Positions 45,403 through 56,178 are shown, counted from the stretch's first letter. The stretch: 64,000 nt of DNA from Lactococcus allomyrinae (GCF_003627095.1 NZ_CP032627.1:1116001-1180000); one strand, 5' to 3'. Numbers and translations are program-made. Notes: generated from the letters alone by a model not told the origin.

Positions 45403-46859
45403 TGCACAGGTCCATCTCCCGAGCTAATTGTTCCAGAGGCATTGCTAGGAATAGTCGTCAAGATATATCCTTCAACGACGGTTGCACTTGTATTATAACT
45501 GTTCCCAACCTCAACTGTTTGCACATTGCTAGATGCAAGTATGCTACCTGAAGAGTCTACATAATTAGTTGTAACAGTATCTGGAATAGAAAAAATTGTT
45601 GTTGTACTGGCAGTTCCATTTGCGCTAGTATAAGTATAAGTAACGGTATAGTTCCCACTCGTTGTAGGCGTATAATCTGTCGTTCCTTCGGGTAAAGTAG
45701 TCGTGTTTCCTGATGAGTCTGTTATAGTTACAACCATATCATTAGCTGGATAAGCGATTAGCTCTCCATTATCCTCACCTGTTACTTGTCCTCCCTGCGT
45801 TAAATCAATAGGTTTATTAATCACTGCAGTGCTCGTTATTGGGGCGGTAATTGCTGGAGGTGTTGCAATAATATCAAGTTCTGTCACATTATAGTTGGCT
45901 GACAGTGGTGTCGGAGAGGCTGGTGTAGCTATGACAGGAGCAACAACAGTAGGAACTACTACTGTTAAGATTGGAGGATTATAGGCTAATGCTGAAGACA
46001 TCATCAGATGGTTTGTTTTATCGCTTCCCTCTCCTGTAGCATAAACAATCGTCCCAAAATAAAATGTAGGAGTAGAAGTTGTGAAATTAGCAAAGGAAAC
46101 ACCATATGTTTTAGCAAATGAATTTGAATCTGAATCGTTGGCACTAGGCAAATTAGAAGACCCACTGGGCACTCCGAAAATAATGTTTAATCCAGAAGGC
46201 AGTCCCAATGAGGAACCATCTACGTTTTCTGCTCCTATTCGTGCTGGATAATTTGAATCATTGGATAGAATTGCTCCCTTCGCATCAGCAGTTGTAATAT
46301 ATTCTGTCCCTCCGCTTATTACACTTAAAGAAGCTCCTAAAATAGACATCGTATTTAATTCATCTAAGGTTAAATTCTGCCCTGACTCAGGTCCCCCGAC
46401 CAAGTATAAGAAATTTGAAAATTCCCAGAAAAGCCATTAGCCGTCATAAAGGTTATAAAGTTATATGATAGTGCCATAGTTGGATTTGAGTCTTGTGTTG
46501 CTCCTACCGTAAATGTCACTGTTGCACTAACCTCATTACCATTTAATGTACCAATATTACTCCATGATTTTGTGACTGTATCTCCTACTGTCAAGTCTGA
46601 TACAATATAACCTGAAGCTCCCGCCATAGATGAACCCCAGCTTGTACCATATGATGATCCTGAGTCTGTTACAATCCATTTACCATCGCTACTAACTGTT
46701 CCTGTTCCAACTACTGCACCACCTGTAACTATGGGTGCACTGGAATCCATACCATTAGCATCTAGTACAAAGTTCTGGGACATTAGTGAACCTGTAGTTA
46801 CTGTGAAAGATCCAACGGATGATGGATTTGTTGCGGCAACAGCTGAACTTAAATATGAA

Positions 46860-47480
46860 CTAGCCGAACTGGCCTCCGAGGCAAGAGAGTTGATTGCATC
46901 AGACACTGCCGAAGAATAAATATTAGCATTTTCTGAAGCGACTGAAGCAACTTCAGATGCCGTAGCATCGCTACTCAGTGTAACATAGGAAGGAGAAATA
47001 ACTTCATTACTAGTTGCGTAAGATATATTTTCAGTTGAAGCAATATTTGAGACCGCAGATTCAGCCAAAGATGCCGCAGATGAAACAGCGTTACTTGATT
47101 GATTTGCAACTGAACTTGCAGAAGTATTTGCAGATGAAATAGCACTAGAAACCTCAGCATAACTTGCATTGATTGAAGACTGTTCAGTAGCAATTGAAGC
47201 GATGCTTGAAGCTTGACTTGCAGAATCACTTGCCATTGAGCTAGCAATAGAACTCGCAACACTACTATCATCAGCTAAAGAAATTGTAACCGTAGAACTT
47301 GAAGAACTTAACACCACTCCAGCTGAACTGGCTGCTGAAACAGCCGAATTTAAATCATTGCTTGCAGATGATGTGACTGAACCAATGGATGATGCTAGAC
47401 TATCTATATTGGAGTTAGGTGCAGCAGAACTAGAAACATCTGTAGGATTAGCTGGTTGCTCTACTGGAGAAGATGTATCC
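46860..47480 (-). repeat. Serine/alanine-rich low-complexity region of the adhesin
   Basis: Codes for long runs built from SSA, SAVS, ASS and similar tripeptides, typical of glycosylated stalks in serine-rich repeat proteins. Confidence 0.8.
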
Positions 47481-47878
47481 GCATAGACGTTTGTTACTCC
47501 TAAAGGAGAATTTATCTGAGATGCAATAATTCCCCCTCCTGCTAATATCGCTAATGCACTTGATGCATAAAGCCATGTTTTACCCCTCTTCCATGTCCGA
47601 AAATTGGTAAGCTTCACTTGTTTTTTATGTTGTATTTTCATAATTTTTGCCTTTCTTATAAATTTATAATAGTTTCTTCTCAATATGCTCAATACATTTA
47701 TATTTTAGAGTATATTTATTACCGAACTACAGGGACAACAAAGATTTTCTATCTCTTCTCTCCTTTCTACCTAAGCTTTTGATACCTTTCTTGAAAAATA
47801 TAGAATATAAAATTAAGTGTTACTCATTTATTTTCAACATTTAATTTTCTTTTTCTTCATACTGGAAATCCTATAATT

Positions 47879-47926
47879 AAAAAGATGTTTACGAAAAATA
47901 TAAATTTTTCGTAAACATCTTTTTTG
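47879..47926. terminator. Long perfect hairpin with A/T flanks
   Basis: AAAAGATGTTTACGAAAAA, six-base loop region, and its complement ending in TTTTTT. It can terminate in both directions. Confidence 0.7.
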
Positions 47927-48140
47927 GGAATATGATTAAAAATATTTATATTTGATTTCTGAACAATAAAAACAGGCATTTGTGCGAAAAAAGAACAAAA
48001 ATTCAAAAAAATTTAGTAAAACAGTTGATATTCTATAGAGTATTTTATATAATATAAGTAAACATTTCGTTAGATTAGCTTTTTAAAACCAACGAAAGTT
48101 TCAATTTGATGTCTTTTCGTGACTTAAAATGAAGTAAATA

Positions 48141-48164
48141 TCCGAAAAATTTATATTTTTCGGA
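48141..48164. repeat. Palindrome TCCGAAAAAT...ATTTTTCGGA
   Basis: A near-perfect palindrome whose core (CGAAAAATxTAxATTTTTCG) is almost that of the hairpin at 47879-47926, so the two may be related or bind the same factor. Confidence 0.6.
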
Positions 48165-48383
48165 ATACACTTTTTGTTTTTTGACGAATTAATCGGGGAT
48201 TTATCATATATATTCTCTCTTTTTTTGTTTGAATCTTATTTAAAATCATTATTTTTAACAAAAAAGATTATAAAGTTTGACTGACCACTTAGACATAAAA
48301 ATGATATGGTTTTAACAAAAATTTAATGGTTATAATTGGTATGATAGATAAAATTATCGGTTACTTGTTACTATGAATAAGAA

Positions 48384-48420
48384 AAACACTATTGGACCCT
48401 TTGAGTTCAATAGTGTTTTA
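48384..48420. terminator. Hairpin AAAACACTATTG...CAATAGTGTTTT
   Basis: A 12-base stem with a nine- to thirteen-base loop and flanking A/T. No gene immediately upstream explains it. Confidence 0.65.
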
Positions 48421-48708
48421 ATTTATCTTATTTCCTACCTTTGAATTATAATCACTTGTCCAATAAAATTAAGCATAAAAATATATGCTAGACTAAACCA
48501 TTTTGACACCAAATATGAATATTTAGATTAAACATTGAAGAATTTTGGTTCTATAAATGTATTATTTAATGCAAATGATAAGTCTTCTGTTATAAATTAA
48601 TCTCTACCAATTTTTATTGCGTATTTTCACTCTAACCCAGTAAGTCATCCTAAATCCTCTTTTATAGTTTGGCGACCAATTTTAATTCTCCATTAGTAAC
48701 AACTTGAT

Positions 48709-48906
48709 TTATTCGCAGATTATTGAGGTAACAAGTTCATCAAAAGTTAGAATTCTATTATTATTATTAATTTGTGTTAATAATTCACTCAACGCAAGAA
48801 TTGTCATCGTTGTATCTGTTTTCGGATACTCTAAAATCCCGTAATTTGCTAAATTCAAATTCTCTTCTTTATCAGTCTGGATAATATTACCTCCCAAAAA
48901 AGACAA
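48709..48906 (-). CDS. Possible small protein of unknown function
   Basis: An open frame of about 60-65 residues ending IICE. A good GGGAGG lies inside it, four bases before an in-frame ATT, with no ATG or GTG at that place; a TTG at 48906 lies within the terminator stem upstream. So either translation starts at the rare codon ATT (about 48889) or the frame is a remnant whose start was lost. The sequence (TKTDTTMTILALSELLTQI-like region, then FDELVTSIICE) matches nothing I recognise. Low confidence. Confidence 0.3.
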   Translation of the reverse strand: MSFLGGNIIQTDKEENLNLANYGILEYPKTDTTMTILALSELLTQINNNNRILTFDELVTSIICE

Positions 48907-48930
48907 AAAGTTTCTCTTTTTGTCTTTTTT
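48896..48930 (-). terminator. Terminator after the YjdJ-like gene
   Basis: AAAAAAGACAAAAAG-N5-CTTTTTGTCTTTTTT. On the minus strand it is followed at once by GGGAGG. Confidence 0.8.
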
Positions 48931-49012
48931 AAATATTAGGCAACTAATTTTCTTATACTTAGTTTAACTAATAATACTGTTACTTACCAACAAGTATATA
49001 GACTATCTGAGT

Positions 49013-49297
49013 CTATAGTTCCAACTGTCGAACATCGGAGTATTCAGGCTTACTATCAAATTCTTTTAAGGCAAATGGACATAATGGGTAGAGTTTTCTT
49101 CCTTCGCGTCGCGCTTTTTCAACGCCTTTTTCCACAAGCTTTCCAGCCAAACCTTGTCCTCTATAATCAGAATCAACTAAAGTATGGTTCACAATAAAAT
49201 AAGAGTCACGATCTAACCAAGTCATCTCTCCGATTTCTTTTGTTCCATCCAATAGAACAAGTCGATGTTTTTCTTCTTTAAATTCCATCTTAGTCAT
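49013..49297 (-). CDS. YjdJ-like short GNAT acetyltransferase
   Basis: A 94-residue protein of the short GNAT class (Acetyltransf_CG). Conserved parts: FIVNHTLVDSDYRGQGLAGKLVEKGVEKARREGRK, split as TLVDSDYRGQGLAGKLV and the following helix, then LYPLCPFALKEFD. It overlaps the ferredoxin-like gene upstream by eight bases, the usual yjdI-yjdJ pair. Its biochemical role is unknown. Confidence 0.88.
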   Translation of the reverse strand: MTKMEFKEEKHRLVLLDGTKEIGEMTWLDRDSYFIVNHTLVDSDYRGQGLAGKLVEKGVEKARREGRKLYPLCPFALKEFDSKPEYSDVRQLEL

Positions 49298-49559
49298 CCT
49301 TTCTTATAAATTTTAGTGCACCACTTGGACAGGTGTTAATAATTTCTACATTACGCTGAGCTGTTTCGTTATCCGCAATAATCCAAGGTCTTCGTCCCAC
49401 CTCATAGACATCCGCCGATCCTCTGACACAGAATCCTGCATGCTGACAGACTGACTGATTATAAAAAATATCAATGTCTTCTCCTGAATATTTTTTATAT
49501 CCTCCTGCGATCAATTCTTCCTCTGTTACTTTTTGATTCTTCAAAAGAGTTCCATCCAT
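49290..49559 (-). CDS. YjdI-like divergent 4Fe-4S mono-cluster protein
   Basis: An 89-residue protein of the Fer4_19 type. The Cys pattern is C(Q)HAGFCVRGS in the middle and INTCPSGALKF at the end, as in YjdI. GAAGGAGG precedes the ATG. Paired with the YjdJ-like acetyltransferase by an eight-base overlap. Function uncharacterised. Confidence 0.88.
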   Translation of the reverse strand: MDGTLLKNQKVTEEELIAGGYKKYSGEDIDIFYNQSVCQHAGFCVRGSADVYEVGRRPWIIADNETAQRNVEIINTCPSGALKFIRKDD

Positions 49560-49629
49560 AGATTACACCTCCTTCTTCACATTTTAGACTAATTTGGTGA
49601 ACTTTGCAATGCACGATTATCAGCAAAAG

Positions 49630-50733
49630 TTATTTCTTCAATATCTCAAACATTTTGACCTGCGGTCCAGCAAGAGGAATTGCTGACAAATCTGTCAGCC
49701 ACATTTTATCTGCTGACAGAAAATTTTCTGCAACTTCAAATTTTTCTTCAGGCACTGCTCTCATTATTGCAATATGCCATTTCTGATGGGAAAAAATATG
49801 AGTAAAATTTCCGATATATTCTGTTTTGGAAATCGTTTCCGGTAGATCCGGTAGATCCGGTAGATCTGGAAGTTTACTGACAGCTCCATCAGTAATGATT
49901 TGCCCAAACTCATTTTCTGTCAGTACTGACAAAGGAAAAGTCCACATATCAGCAAGCAAACCCGTCGCAGGGCGCTTTTCTAAATAATACTCTCCTAAAG
50001 AATTTTGCAATGCAACTGCCACAAAGTATAAATCTTTTTGCTTCAGCTTTTTTGTTTTCACTGGAAAATTCAGCGGAGTGCCGTGTGCATAAGCTTCACA
50101 GTAAACTCTAATTGGGCACACTTCACATTTCGCAATTTTAGGCGTACAAACTTTTGAACCCAAATCCATCAATGCTTGATTAAAATCACCTGGTCTGTCA
50201 GCACTGATTAATTTTCGTAAGTGCTGATCAAAAATTTTCCTCGAACCACTTTTAGAAATATCATTTGTCAGCTCAAAAAGACGACTTGTTACTCGCATCA
50301 AATTGCCATCAATTGCAGGTTCCGCCAAGCCAAATGAAATAGAAGCAATTGCAGCTGCTGTGTATGGTCCAACGCCTTTCAATGACAGAATATCTGTCAG
50401 TACTGATGGAAATATTCCCTCAAACTCTGTCATAATCTGCTGTGCAGCCAGCTTTAGATTTCTCGCCCTTGAATAATATCCTAAACCTTCCCAGAGCTTC
50501 AATAACTCCGCATCATTGGCTACTGCAAGAGTGGCTACATCTGGATATTTTTTCATAAAACGTTCATAATAAGGCATCACGGTTTCTACTTGTGTCTGTT
50601 GCGACATTATCTCCGAAATCCAAATATTATAAGCATTTGTCGTTTCTCGCCACGGTAATGGCTTTTTATTTTCATCATACCAAGCTAACAGATTCTCATT
50701 AAACTTTTTTATATTTTTTTCTGACAGATTCAT
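49630..50733 (-). CDS. mutY: Adenine DNA glycosylase MutY
   Basis: Removes A mispaired with 8-oxoG. The 367 residues include the HhH-GPD core (SLKGVGPYTAAAIASISFG with the catalytic Asp in PAIDGNLMRV), the 4Fe-4S cluster C-x6-C-x2-C-x5-C (CTPKIAKCEVCPIRVYC) and the NUDIX-like C-terminal domain. TGTTATAAT ends seven bases before the ATG and there is no Shine-Dalgarno. A 9-bp unit (TCCGGTAGA on the plus strand) is repeated three times at 49838-49864, encoding LPD repeats in the interdomain/C-terminal region. The gene also carries CTGTCAGTACTGACA words at 49917 and near 50394. Confidence 0.95.
   Translation of the reverse strand: MNLSEKNIKKFNENLLAWYDENKKPLPWRETTNAYNIWISEIMSQQTQVETVMPYYERFMKKYPDVATLAVANDAELLKLWEGLGYYSRARNLKLAAQQIMTEFEGIFPSVLTDILSLKGVGPYTAAAIASISFGLAEPAIDGNLMRVTSRLFELTNDISKSGSRKIFDQHLRKLISADRPGDFNQALMDLGSKVCTPKIAKCEVCPIRVYCEAYAHGTPLNFPVKTKKLKQKDLYFVAVALQNSLGEYYLEKRPATGLLADMWTFPLSVLTENEFGQIITDGAVSKLPDLPDLPDLPETISKTEYIGNFTHIFSHQKWHIAIMRAVPEEKFEVAENFLSADKMWLTDLSAIPLAGPQVKMFEILKK
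49838..49869. repeat. 9-bp tandem repeat inside mutY
   Basis: Three perfect TCCGGTAGA units plus a partial fourth, in frame, coding for Leu-Pro-Asp repeats. Copy number could change without a frameshift. Confidence 0.9.
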
Positions 50734-50740
50734 AAAGTTA

Positions 50741-50746
50741 ATTATA
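50741..50746 (-). promoter_or_regulatory. Extended -10 immediately before mutY
   Basis: Minus-strand TGT TATAAT, seven bases from the ATG. Confidence 0.65.
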
Positions 50747-50760
50747 ACAAATCTTTTAAT

Positions 50761-50787
50761 AAAAAATCAGCTTTCCAAGCTGATTTT
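50761..50787 (-). terminator. Terminator after uvrC
   Basis: AAAAAATCAGCTT-TCC-AAGCTGATTTT between the uvrC stop and the mutY promoter. Confidence 0.8.
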
Positions 50788-50828
50788 CATTGTCTAAATC
50801 ATTAACTTTATCAAAATAAGTCTTGACT

Positions 50829-52637
50829 TCATTGGTTGCTAACAGGAGGTTCAGTATCTTTTATGCTATTTACCAAAGTACTCTTTACTCGCTCTGCAAC
50901 TTCATAAGGTATGCCGGCTTCAGCTACTTCTTGTACTGTTGCTTCTTCAATTGCCTTTAAATTTTTAAAATTCATTAACAATTTCTGTTTACGTTTTGGA
51001 CCAAGTCCTGCAATTCCGTCTAATCTACTAGAAAAAGTATTTTTACCGCGGAGTTGTCTATGAAAAGTTATCGCAAAGCGGTGAACTTCATCTTGAATTC
51101 GAGTCAAAAGGAAAAACTCCTGCGATTGTCGAGATAAAGGAACTACCATAAGTGGCTCTCCAAAAAGCAATTCACTTGTTTGGTGCTTGTCATTTTTCTG
51201 CATCCCAGCAACAGGAATTTGCTCCAAGCCCAACTCTCGTAAGACTTTCTTAGCAATATTAACTTGACCGCTCCCTCCATCCATCGCAATTAAATCAGGA
51301 AGTTCCGTTCCTTCACGCAAAGCACGACTATATCTACGCGTCATCACTTCCCGCATAGAAGCATAGTCGTCTGCGCCGACTACTGTTTTAATCTTATACT
51401 TTCGATAATCCTTCTTAGAGGGCTTTCCATCAATAAATACCACCATTGCAGAAACAGGCGAAGTTCCCATAATATTGGAATTATCAAAACTTTCAATTCT
51501 ACTAGGCTTCGGAATACCAAGGATTTTTCCTAGATTTTCTACCGCACCAGTCGTCTTCAAAATATCACGCTCAGCAACATCAAATTTCAATTGTAATTGT
51601 GTTTGTGCATTTTTAGTAGCCATATTAACCAGTTGTTTCTTCTCACCCCGACTTGGCTGGATAATTTTTGTGGCAACTACCGCTTCAACTGATTCCTTAT
51701 CAATATTTTTAGGAACAAAAACTTCTTTTGGCAGCATATGATTATTTTCTCGATAAAACTGACCAATATAAGTTAGAAAATCTTCTTCAGCATCATTATA
51801 ATATGGGAACATATTAACATCGCGCTGAATGAGTTTACCCTGTCTGACAAAAAAGACTTGCACACACATCCAACCTTTATCTACATAGTAACCAAATACA
51901 TCGCGGTCTTTAAGGTCATGATTCATCACACGCTGCTTCGTTCTCAATGTACCAATTGACTTGATAACATCTCGATATTCAGCGGCTTGCTCAAACTCCA
52001 TTTTACCTGATGCAGCAAGCATTTTTTCTTCAAGCTCATTTATAATTTTCTTATCATCACCCGTCAAAAATTCTTTGACTTCCTGTGTCATATCTTTATA
52101 CACTTGTGGATTCACATGATTTACTACGGGACAAAGACATTGATGAATATGAAAATAAAAACATACTTTTTTCTCATTTAATCCGCATTTTCGAAATGGA
52201 AAAATTCTGTCTAGTAAACGTTTAACTTCATTTGCCGCCTTAACATCTGGATAGGGTCCAAAATAAGTTGCACCATCCTTCTGCACTCTTCGTACAACAA
52301 TTAACCGAGGATATTTTTCGTTGGTAATCTTCAAAAAAGGATAGTACTTATCATCCTTAAGCATAATATTATACTTAGGTTTATAGCGTTGTATAAGATT
52401 GATTTCAAGCACTAGTGATTCAATATTAGAGCCAACTACAATCCACTCTAAGTCATCAATCTCAGAAACTAATAATTCTGTCTTTGTATTATGTGAGCCA
52501 TGAAAATATGACCGTACTCTATTTTTAAGATTTTTAGCCTTACCAACATAAATGACCGTTCCATTTTTATCTTTATGTAAATAACAACCTGGACTATCAG
52601 GCAATAGTTCCAATTTTGCTTTTATCGTTTGATTCAT
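50829..52637 (-). CDS. uvrC: Excinuclease ABC subunit UvrC
   Basis: The dual-incision nuclease of nucleotide excision repair, 602 residues. GIY-YIG N-terminal nuclease ([21 protein letters not shown]), Cys-rich [10 protein letters not shown], a UVR motif (about 200-235), the RNase H-like C-terminal nuclease ([31 protein letters not shown]) and a HhH2 end ([16 protein letters not shown]). TGGTATAAT ends six bases before the ATG with no Shine-Dalgarno, so the mRNA is predicted to be leaderless. Confidence 0.96.
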   Translation of the reverse strand: MNQTIKAKLELLPDSPGCYLHKDKNGTVIYVGKAKNLKNRVRSYFHGSHNTKTELLVSEIDDLEWIVVGSNIESLVLEINLIQRYKPKYNIMLKDDKYYPFLKITNEKYPRLIVVRRVQKDGATYFGPYPDVKAANEVKRLLDRIFPFRKCGLNEKKVCFYFHIHQCLCPVVNHVNPQVYKDMTQEVKEFLTGDDKKIINELEEKMLAASGKMEFEQAAEYRDVIKSIGTLRTKQRVMNHDLKDRDVFGYYVDKGWMCVQVFFVRQGKLIQRDVNMFPYYNDAEEDFLTYIGQFYRENNHMLPKEVFVPKNIDKESVEAVVATKIIQPSRGEKKQLVNMATKNAQTQLQLKFDVAERDILKTTGAVENLGKILGIPKPSRIESFDNSNIMGTSPVSAMVVFIDGKPSKKDYRKYKIKTVVGADDYASMREVMTRRYSRALREGTELPDLIAMDGGSGQVNIAKKVLRELGLEQIPVAGMQKNDKHQTSELLFGEPLMVVPLSRQSQEFFLLTRIQDEVHRFAITFHRQLRGKNTFSSRLDGIAGLGPKRKQKLLMNFKNLKAIEEATVQEVAEAGIPYEVAERVKSTLVNSIKDTEPPVSNQ

Positions 52638-52643
52638 TTTTCT

Positions 52644-52649
52644 ATTATA
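52644..52649 (-). promoter_or_regulatory. Extended -10 immediately before uvrC
   Basis: Minus-strand TGG TATAAT, six bases (AGAAAA) from the ATG. Confidence 0.7.
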
Positions 52650-52672
52650 CCAAATTGTCCAGTTTAACGATA

Positions 52673-52700
52673 CAAAAAAAGACGCTCTCGCGTCTTCTTG
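52673..52700 (-). terminator. Terminator after rpsA
   Basis: Minus strand AAGACGC-GAGA-GCGTCTTTTTTT. Confidence 0.85.
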
Positions 52701-52721
52701 AGGATATTTTTGAATTTTTTA

Positions 52722-53948
52722 TTACAAATCGTTAATATCGAAGTCTTCGCCGAGGAAGTCAGCAAGTGAGAAGCCTTCTTGTGTTTCTGGCAATTCGTAT
52801 GAAGGTTTAGCTGCTTTGCGTGGTGCGCGTGGTTTGCGTTCACGTTTTTCACCGTCATTGTCGTTATTACGAGCTGGACGAGCTGGTGCTTCTTCAAGTG
52901 CCTTGATAGAAAGTGAGATACGTTCTTCTTCAGGTTTTACGTCAAGAACTTTTACGTTCACAACTTGACCAACTTTAAGAACGTCTTTTGGATTTTCAAC
53001 GCGTTCCCAAGAAATTTGTGAAACGTGTACAAGTCCTTCAACACCTGGATAAAGTTCAACGAAAGCACCGAAGTCAGTCAAACGTTTAACAGTACCTTCA
53101 ACAGTTGAACCAACTGGAGCTTTTTCTTCAACTTGTTCCCATGGTCCAGGTTGAGTTGCTTTAAGTGAAAGTGAAAGACGACCAGCTTCTGGGTCAAGTT
53201 TCAAAATTTTAACGTTAACAACATCACCAGGTTTAACTGCATCTGATGGACGTTTGATACGGCTATGGCTCAATTCAGAAACGTGAACCAATCCGTCAAT
53301 ACCACCGAGGTCAACAAAGGCACCAAAGTTAGTTACACGCGAAACTGTACCTTCAACAATATCACCTTCTTGAAGTTGTGCAAAAGCTTCTTTACGAGCT
53401 TCGATTGCTTCAGCTTCAACTACAGCACGACGGCTGAGGATGAAACGGTTTTCTGAAGCGTTAACTTCGATGATTTTAGCTTCAATTTCTTCGCCGACAA
53501 ATTTCTTAGTGTCTTTTACAAAGTAAGTGTCAATCATAGATGCAGGGATAAATCCACGTACACCGTTATAGTCTACTGAAAGGCCGCCTTTAACGTCTTT
53601 AGTAACTTTAACTGTTACGACTTCACCTTCTTTGCCTTCCAGTTGAGTCCAAGCTTTACGAGCTTCAAGACGTTTCAATGAAAGGAGATATACGTTTGCA
53701 CCTTCTGCTTCTTTACCAACGATTTGTTTAATTACGAGTAAGTCAAGAACATCACCAGGTTTAACGAATGTATTGATATCAGCATCGCGGTCGTTAGTGA
53801 TTTCGCGAAGTGTAAGGACACCTTCGACACCAGTTCCTACGATAGCAACAGTTGCTTGCCCGTTTTCAACTGTAAGGATTTCGCCCTTAACGACGTCACG
53901 TACTTTAACGTCTCCAACGCTGTTTAATAGTGTTTCAAATTCGTTCAT
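52722..53948 (-). CDS. rpsA: 30S ribosomal protein S1 homologue
   Basis: An RNA-binding protein with four S1 domains: about 18-85, 105-170, 190-260 (GDIVEGTVSRVTNFGAFVDLGG) and 275-345 (GSTVEGTVKRLTDFGAFVELYPG), each with the G-x-V-x-F-G-A-F-V pattern in the last two. The tail is basic then acidic. The only in-frame ATG consistent with the family start (MNEFETLLNSVGDV) is at 53948; GGAGG lies 14 bases upstream, rather far. Codon use is strongly biased (GTT, GAA, GTA), as expected for a highly expressed gene. Length 408 is normal for Firmicutes. Confidence 0.94.
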   Translation of the reverse strand: MNEFETLLNSVGDVKVRDVVKGEILTVENGQATVAIVGTGVEGVLTLREITNDRDADINTFVKPGDVLDLLVIKQIVGKEAEGANVYLLSLKRLEARKAWTQLEGKEGEVVTVKVTKDVKGGLSVDYNGVRGFIPASMIDTYFVKDTKKFVGEEIEAKIIEVNASENRFILSRRAVVEAEAIEARKEAFAQLQEGDIVEGTVSRVTNFGAFVDLGGIDGLVHVSELSHSRIKRPSDAVKPGDVVNVKILKLDPEAGRLSLSLKATQPGPWEQVEEKAPVGSTVEGTVKRLTDFGAFVELYPGVEGLVHVSQISWERVENPKDVLKVGQVVNVKVLDVKPEEERISLSIKALEEAPARPARNNDNDGEKRERKPRAPRKAAKPSYELPETQEGFSLADFLGEDFDINDL

Positions 53949-54107
53949 TTGTAAAAAAAATTCCTCCAACAATTTGGCTGGCACACAGCCTTATGAAGTA
54001 TTATAACATAAAAAATCGCATAGGGAAAGCATTTTCCTTATTTTATTGTAAATTTTATTATAATAAATATATTATGATTTTTATCCTGTTGAAAATAAGG
54101 GAAAAAT

Positions 54108-54656
54108 CTACAATTCTTTGCGATAACATACGTTATTCTTTAATTCTTCTTCGCTTAATATTGTTTGCGAAAATAATAGTCTATCTCTTGTCTGATCACT
54201 TGGGTCATGCGAACCAGAATAGTCAATTTCACCTGTCTTGGTTCTCACTGGAATAACCACTCCCTTAGGATAAAAATAGAGCTGAGCAGTGTTGCGGTGG
54301 GAGTTTTCAGATTGCGTTTTCAAATAAAGGGTATCCTCCGCTGTTCTACCACCAAAACTTAGGAAATACCGCTTTTCTTTTACAAGAAGTATTCCCCCAT
54401 CTACCGTTAATCCAGCGAGTGTCTTTTTAGTATCATTTTTCCAAACTCCTTGTAAAGCTGAATAATTACCATTTTCTAACTGTTTATATTCTAATTCTCG
54501 AATCTCACCGTCTGTGTAATCAACTCGATGAATGAGAGAATCATGAGAAATTTTTTCTGCTTTTTGGATTTGTTTATTATTTACAATAACTCCTAAAACA
54601 CTCGGAATCATCACTATTAAACCTAGCATTAAAATGATTTTCACTGTTATTTTCAT
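54108..54656 (-). CDS. Membrane-anchored protein of unknown function
   Basis: A 182-residue protein with one N-terminal hydrophobic helix (IILMLGLIVMIPSVLGVIV) and an extracellular domain. The YSALQGVWKNDTKKTL segment resembles the start of streptococcal DUF6287-type domains, which I mention only as a possibility. There is no lipobox cysteine at the end of the helix, so it is probably membrane-anchored or secreted. AAAGGAAAG precedes the ATG. It stands alone between mnmA and rpsA. Confidence 0.6.
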   Translation of the reverse strand: MKITVKIILMLGLIVMIPSVLGVIVNNKQIQKAEKISHDSLIHRVDYTDGEIRELEYKQLENGNYSALQGVWKNDTKKTLAGLTVDGGILLVKEKRYFLSFGGRTAEDTLYLKTQSENSHRNTAQLYFYPKGVVIPVRTKTGEIDYSGSHDPSDQTRDRLLFSQTILSEEELKNNVCYRKEL

Positions 54657-54757
54657 TATTTACTTTCCTTTAATATTAGAAATAAATTATAAAATAATTA
54701 TAACATCATCATTTTTAATTTCCTAATGAAATCTTTTAGAGCTTTTATCAAAGCATC

Positions 54758-54790
54758 AAAAAACCGAAGCCTTTTAGAACTTCGGATTTT
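54758..54790 (-). terminator. Terminator after mnmA
   Basis: AAAAAACCGAAG-N10-CTTCGGATTTT between mnmA and the downstream membrane-protein gene. Confidence 0.8.
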
Positions 54791-54801
54791 ACTCTTTTGA
54801 T

Positions 54802-55929
<1,128 letters not shown>

Positions 55930-55963
55930 TCACCATCTCTTTCTATTTTGATTTTACAAAATA

Positions 55964-56023
55964 TCAGTTGAAGGCTGACTTTTGTGGTAACTTTCAGTTG
56001 AAGGCTGAAGTTAATAGGTAACT
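55964..56023. repeat. 30-bp direct repeat upstream of mnmA
   Basis: TCAGTTGAAGGCTGA begins at 55964 and again at 55994; the following bases (GGTAACT) also repeat. Two units only. Could be a control site or a chance duplication. Confidence 0.7.
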
Positions 56024-56166
56024 GATTAATTATAATTGATTTTAGGAAAATTGTAAATATGTTCACTTCAAAAATTATTCTTTAAGTAAGTGGATAGAAA
56101 CGTCAGTCTGTTTAAAGTCTAGCCATTGAATCAACCAGCTCTACGCTTCTTTGAATTGGGGTATGG

Positions 56167-56172
56167 TATAAT
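56167..56172 (+). promoter_or_regulatory. Extended -10 immediately before the DUF4931 gene
   Basis: TGG TATAAT, six bases (AATTTT) before the ATG; no Shine-Dalgarno. Confidence 0.7.
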
Positions 56173-56178
56173 AATTTT

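Larger units (their letters stand above)
43506..47641 (-). pseudogene. Serine-rich, LPXTG-anchored MucBP-type adhesin, frameshifted in a G run
   Basis: From the ATG at 47641 (AGAAAGG eight bases upstream): a KxYKxGKxW-like signal (NFRTWKRGKTWLYASSALAI), a Ser/Ala-rich stretch (about 45-245), a beta-rich ligand-type domain, further Ala/Pro/Thr-rich linker, a MucBP-type unit, then 149-residue repeats (TANYVDGNGNEVAPS ... YVYSPLGSYVVTNPDGS ... GYTPEGPDGTALTP), and the anchor LPKTGDDE, hydrophobic helix and KRKKSDD. The frame shifts at a G5 run (46393-46397); one more G joins YTWSG to GPESGQNLTLDEL and gives 1378 residues. Export through an accessory Sec route is implied by the signal type but no secA2/secY2 is here. 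Likely glycosylated by the two downstream enzymes. Confidence 0.88.
47693..48708. other. Gene-poor interval of about 1 kb upstream of the adhesin
   Basis: Very AT-rich, with no convincing reading frame. It holds three strong hairpins (listed separately) and TATACT/TAAAAT-type sequences upstream of the adhesin that could be its promoter. Confidence 0.6.
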
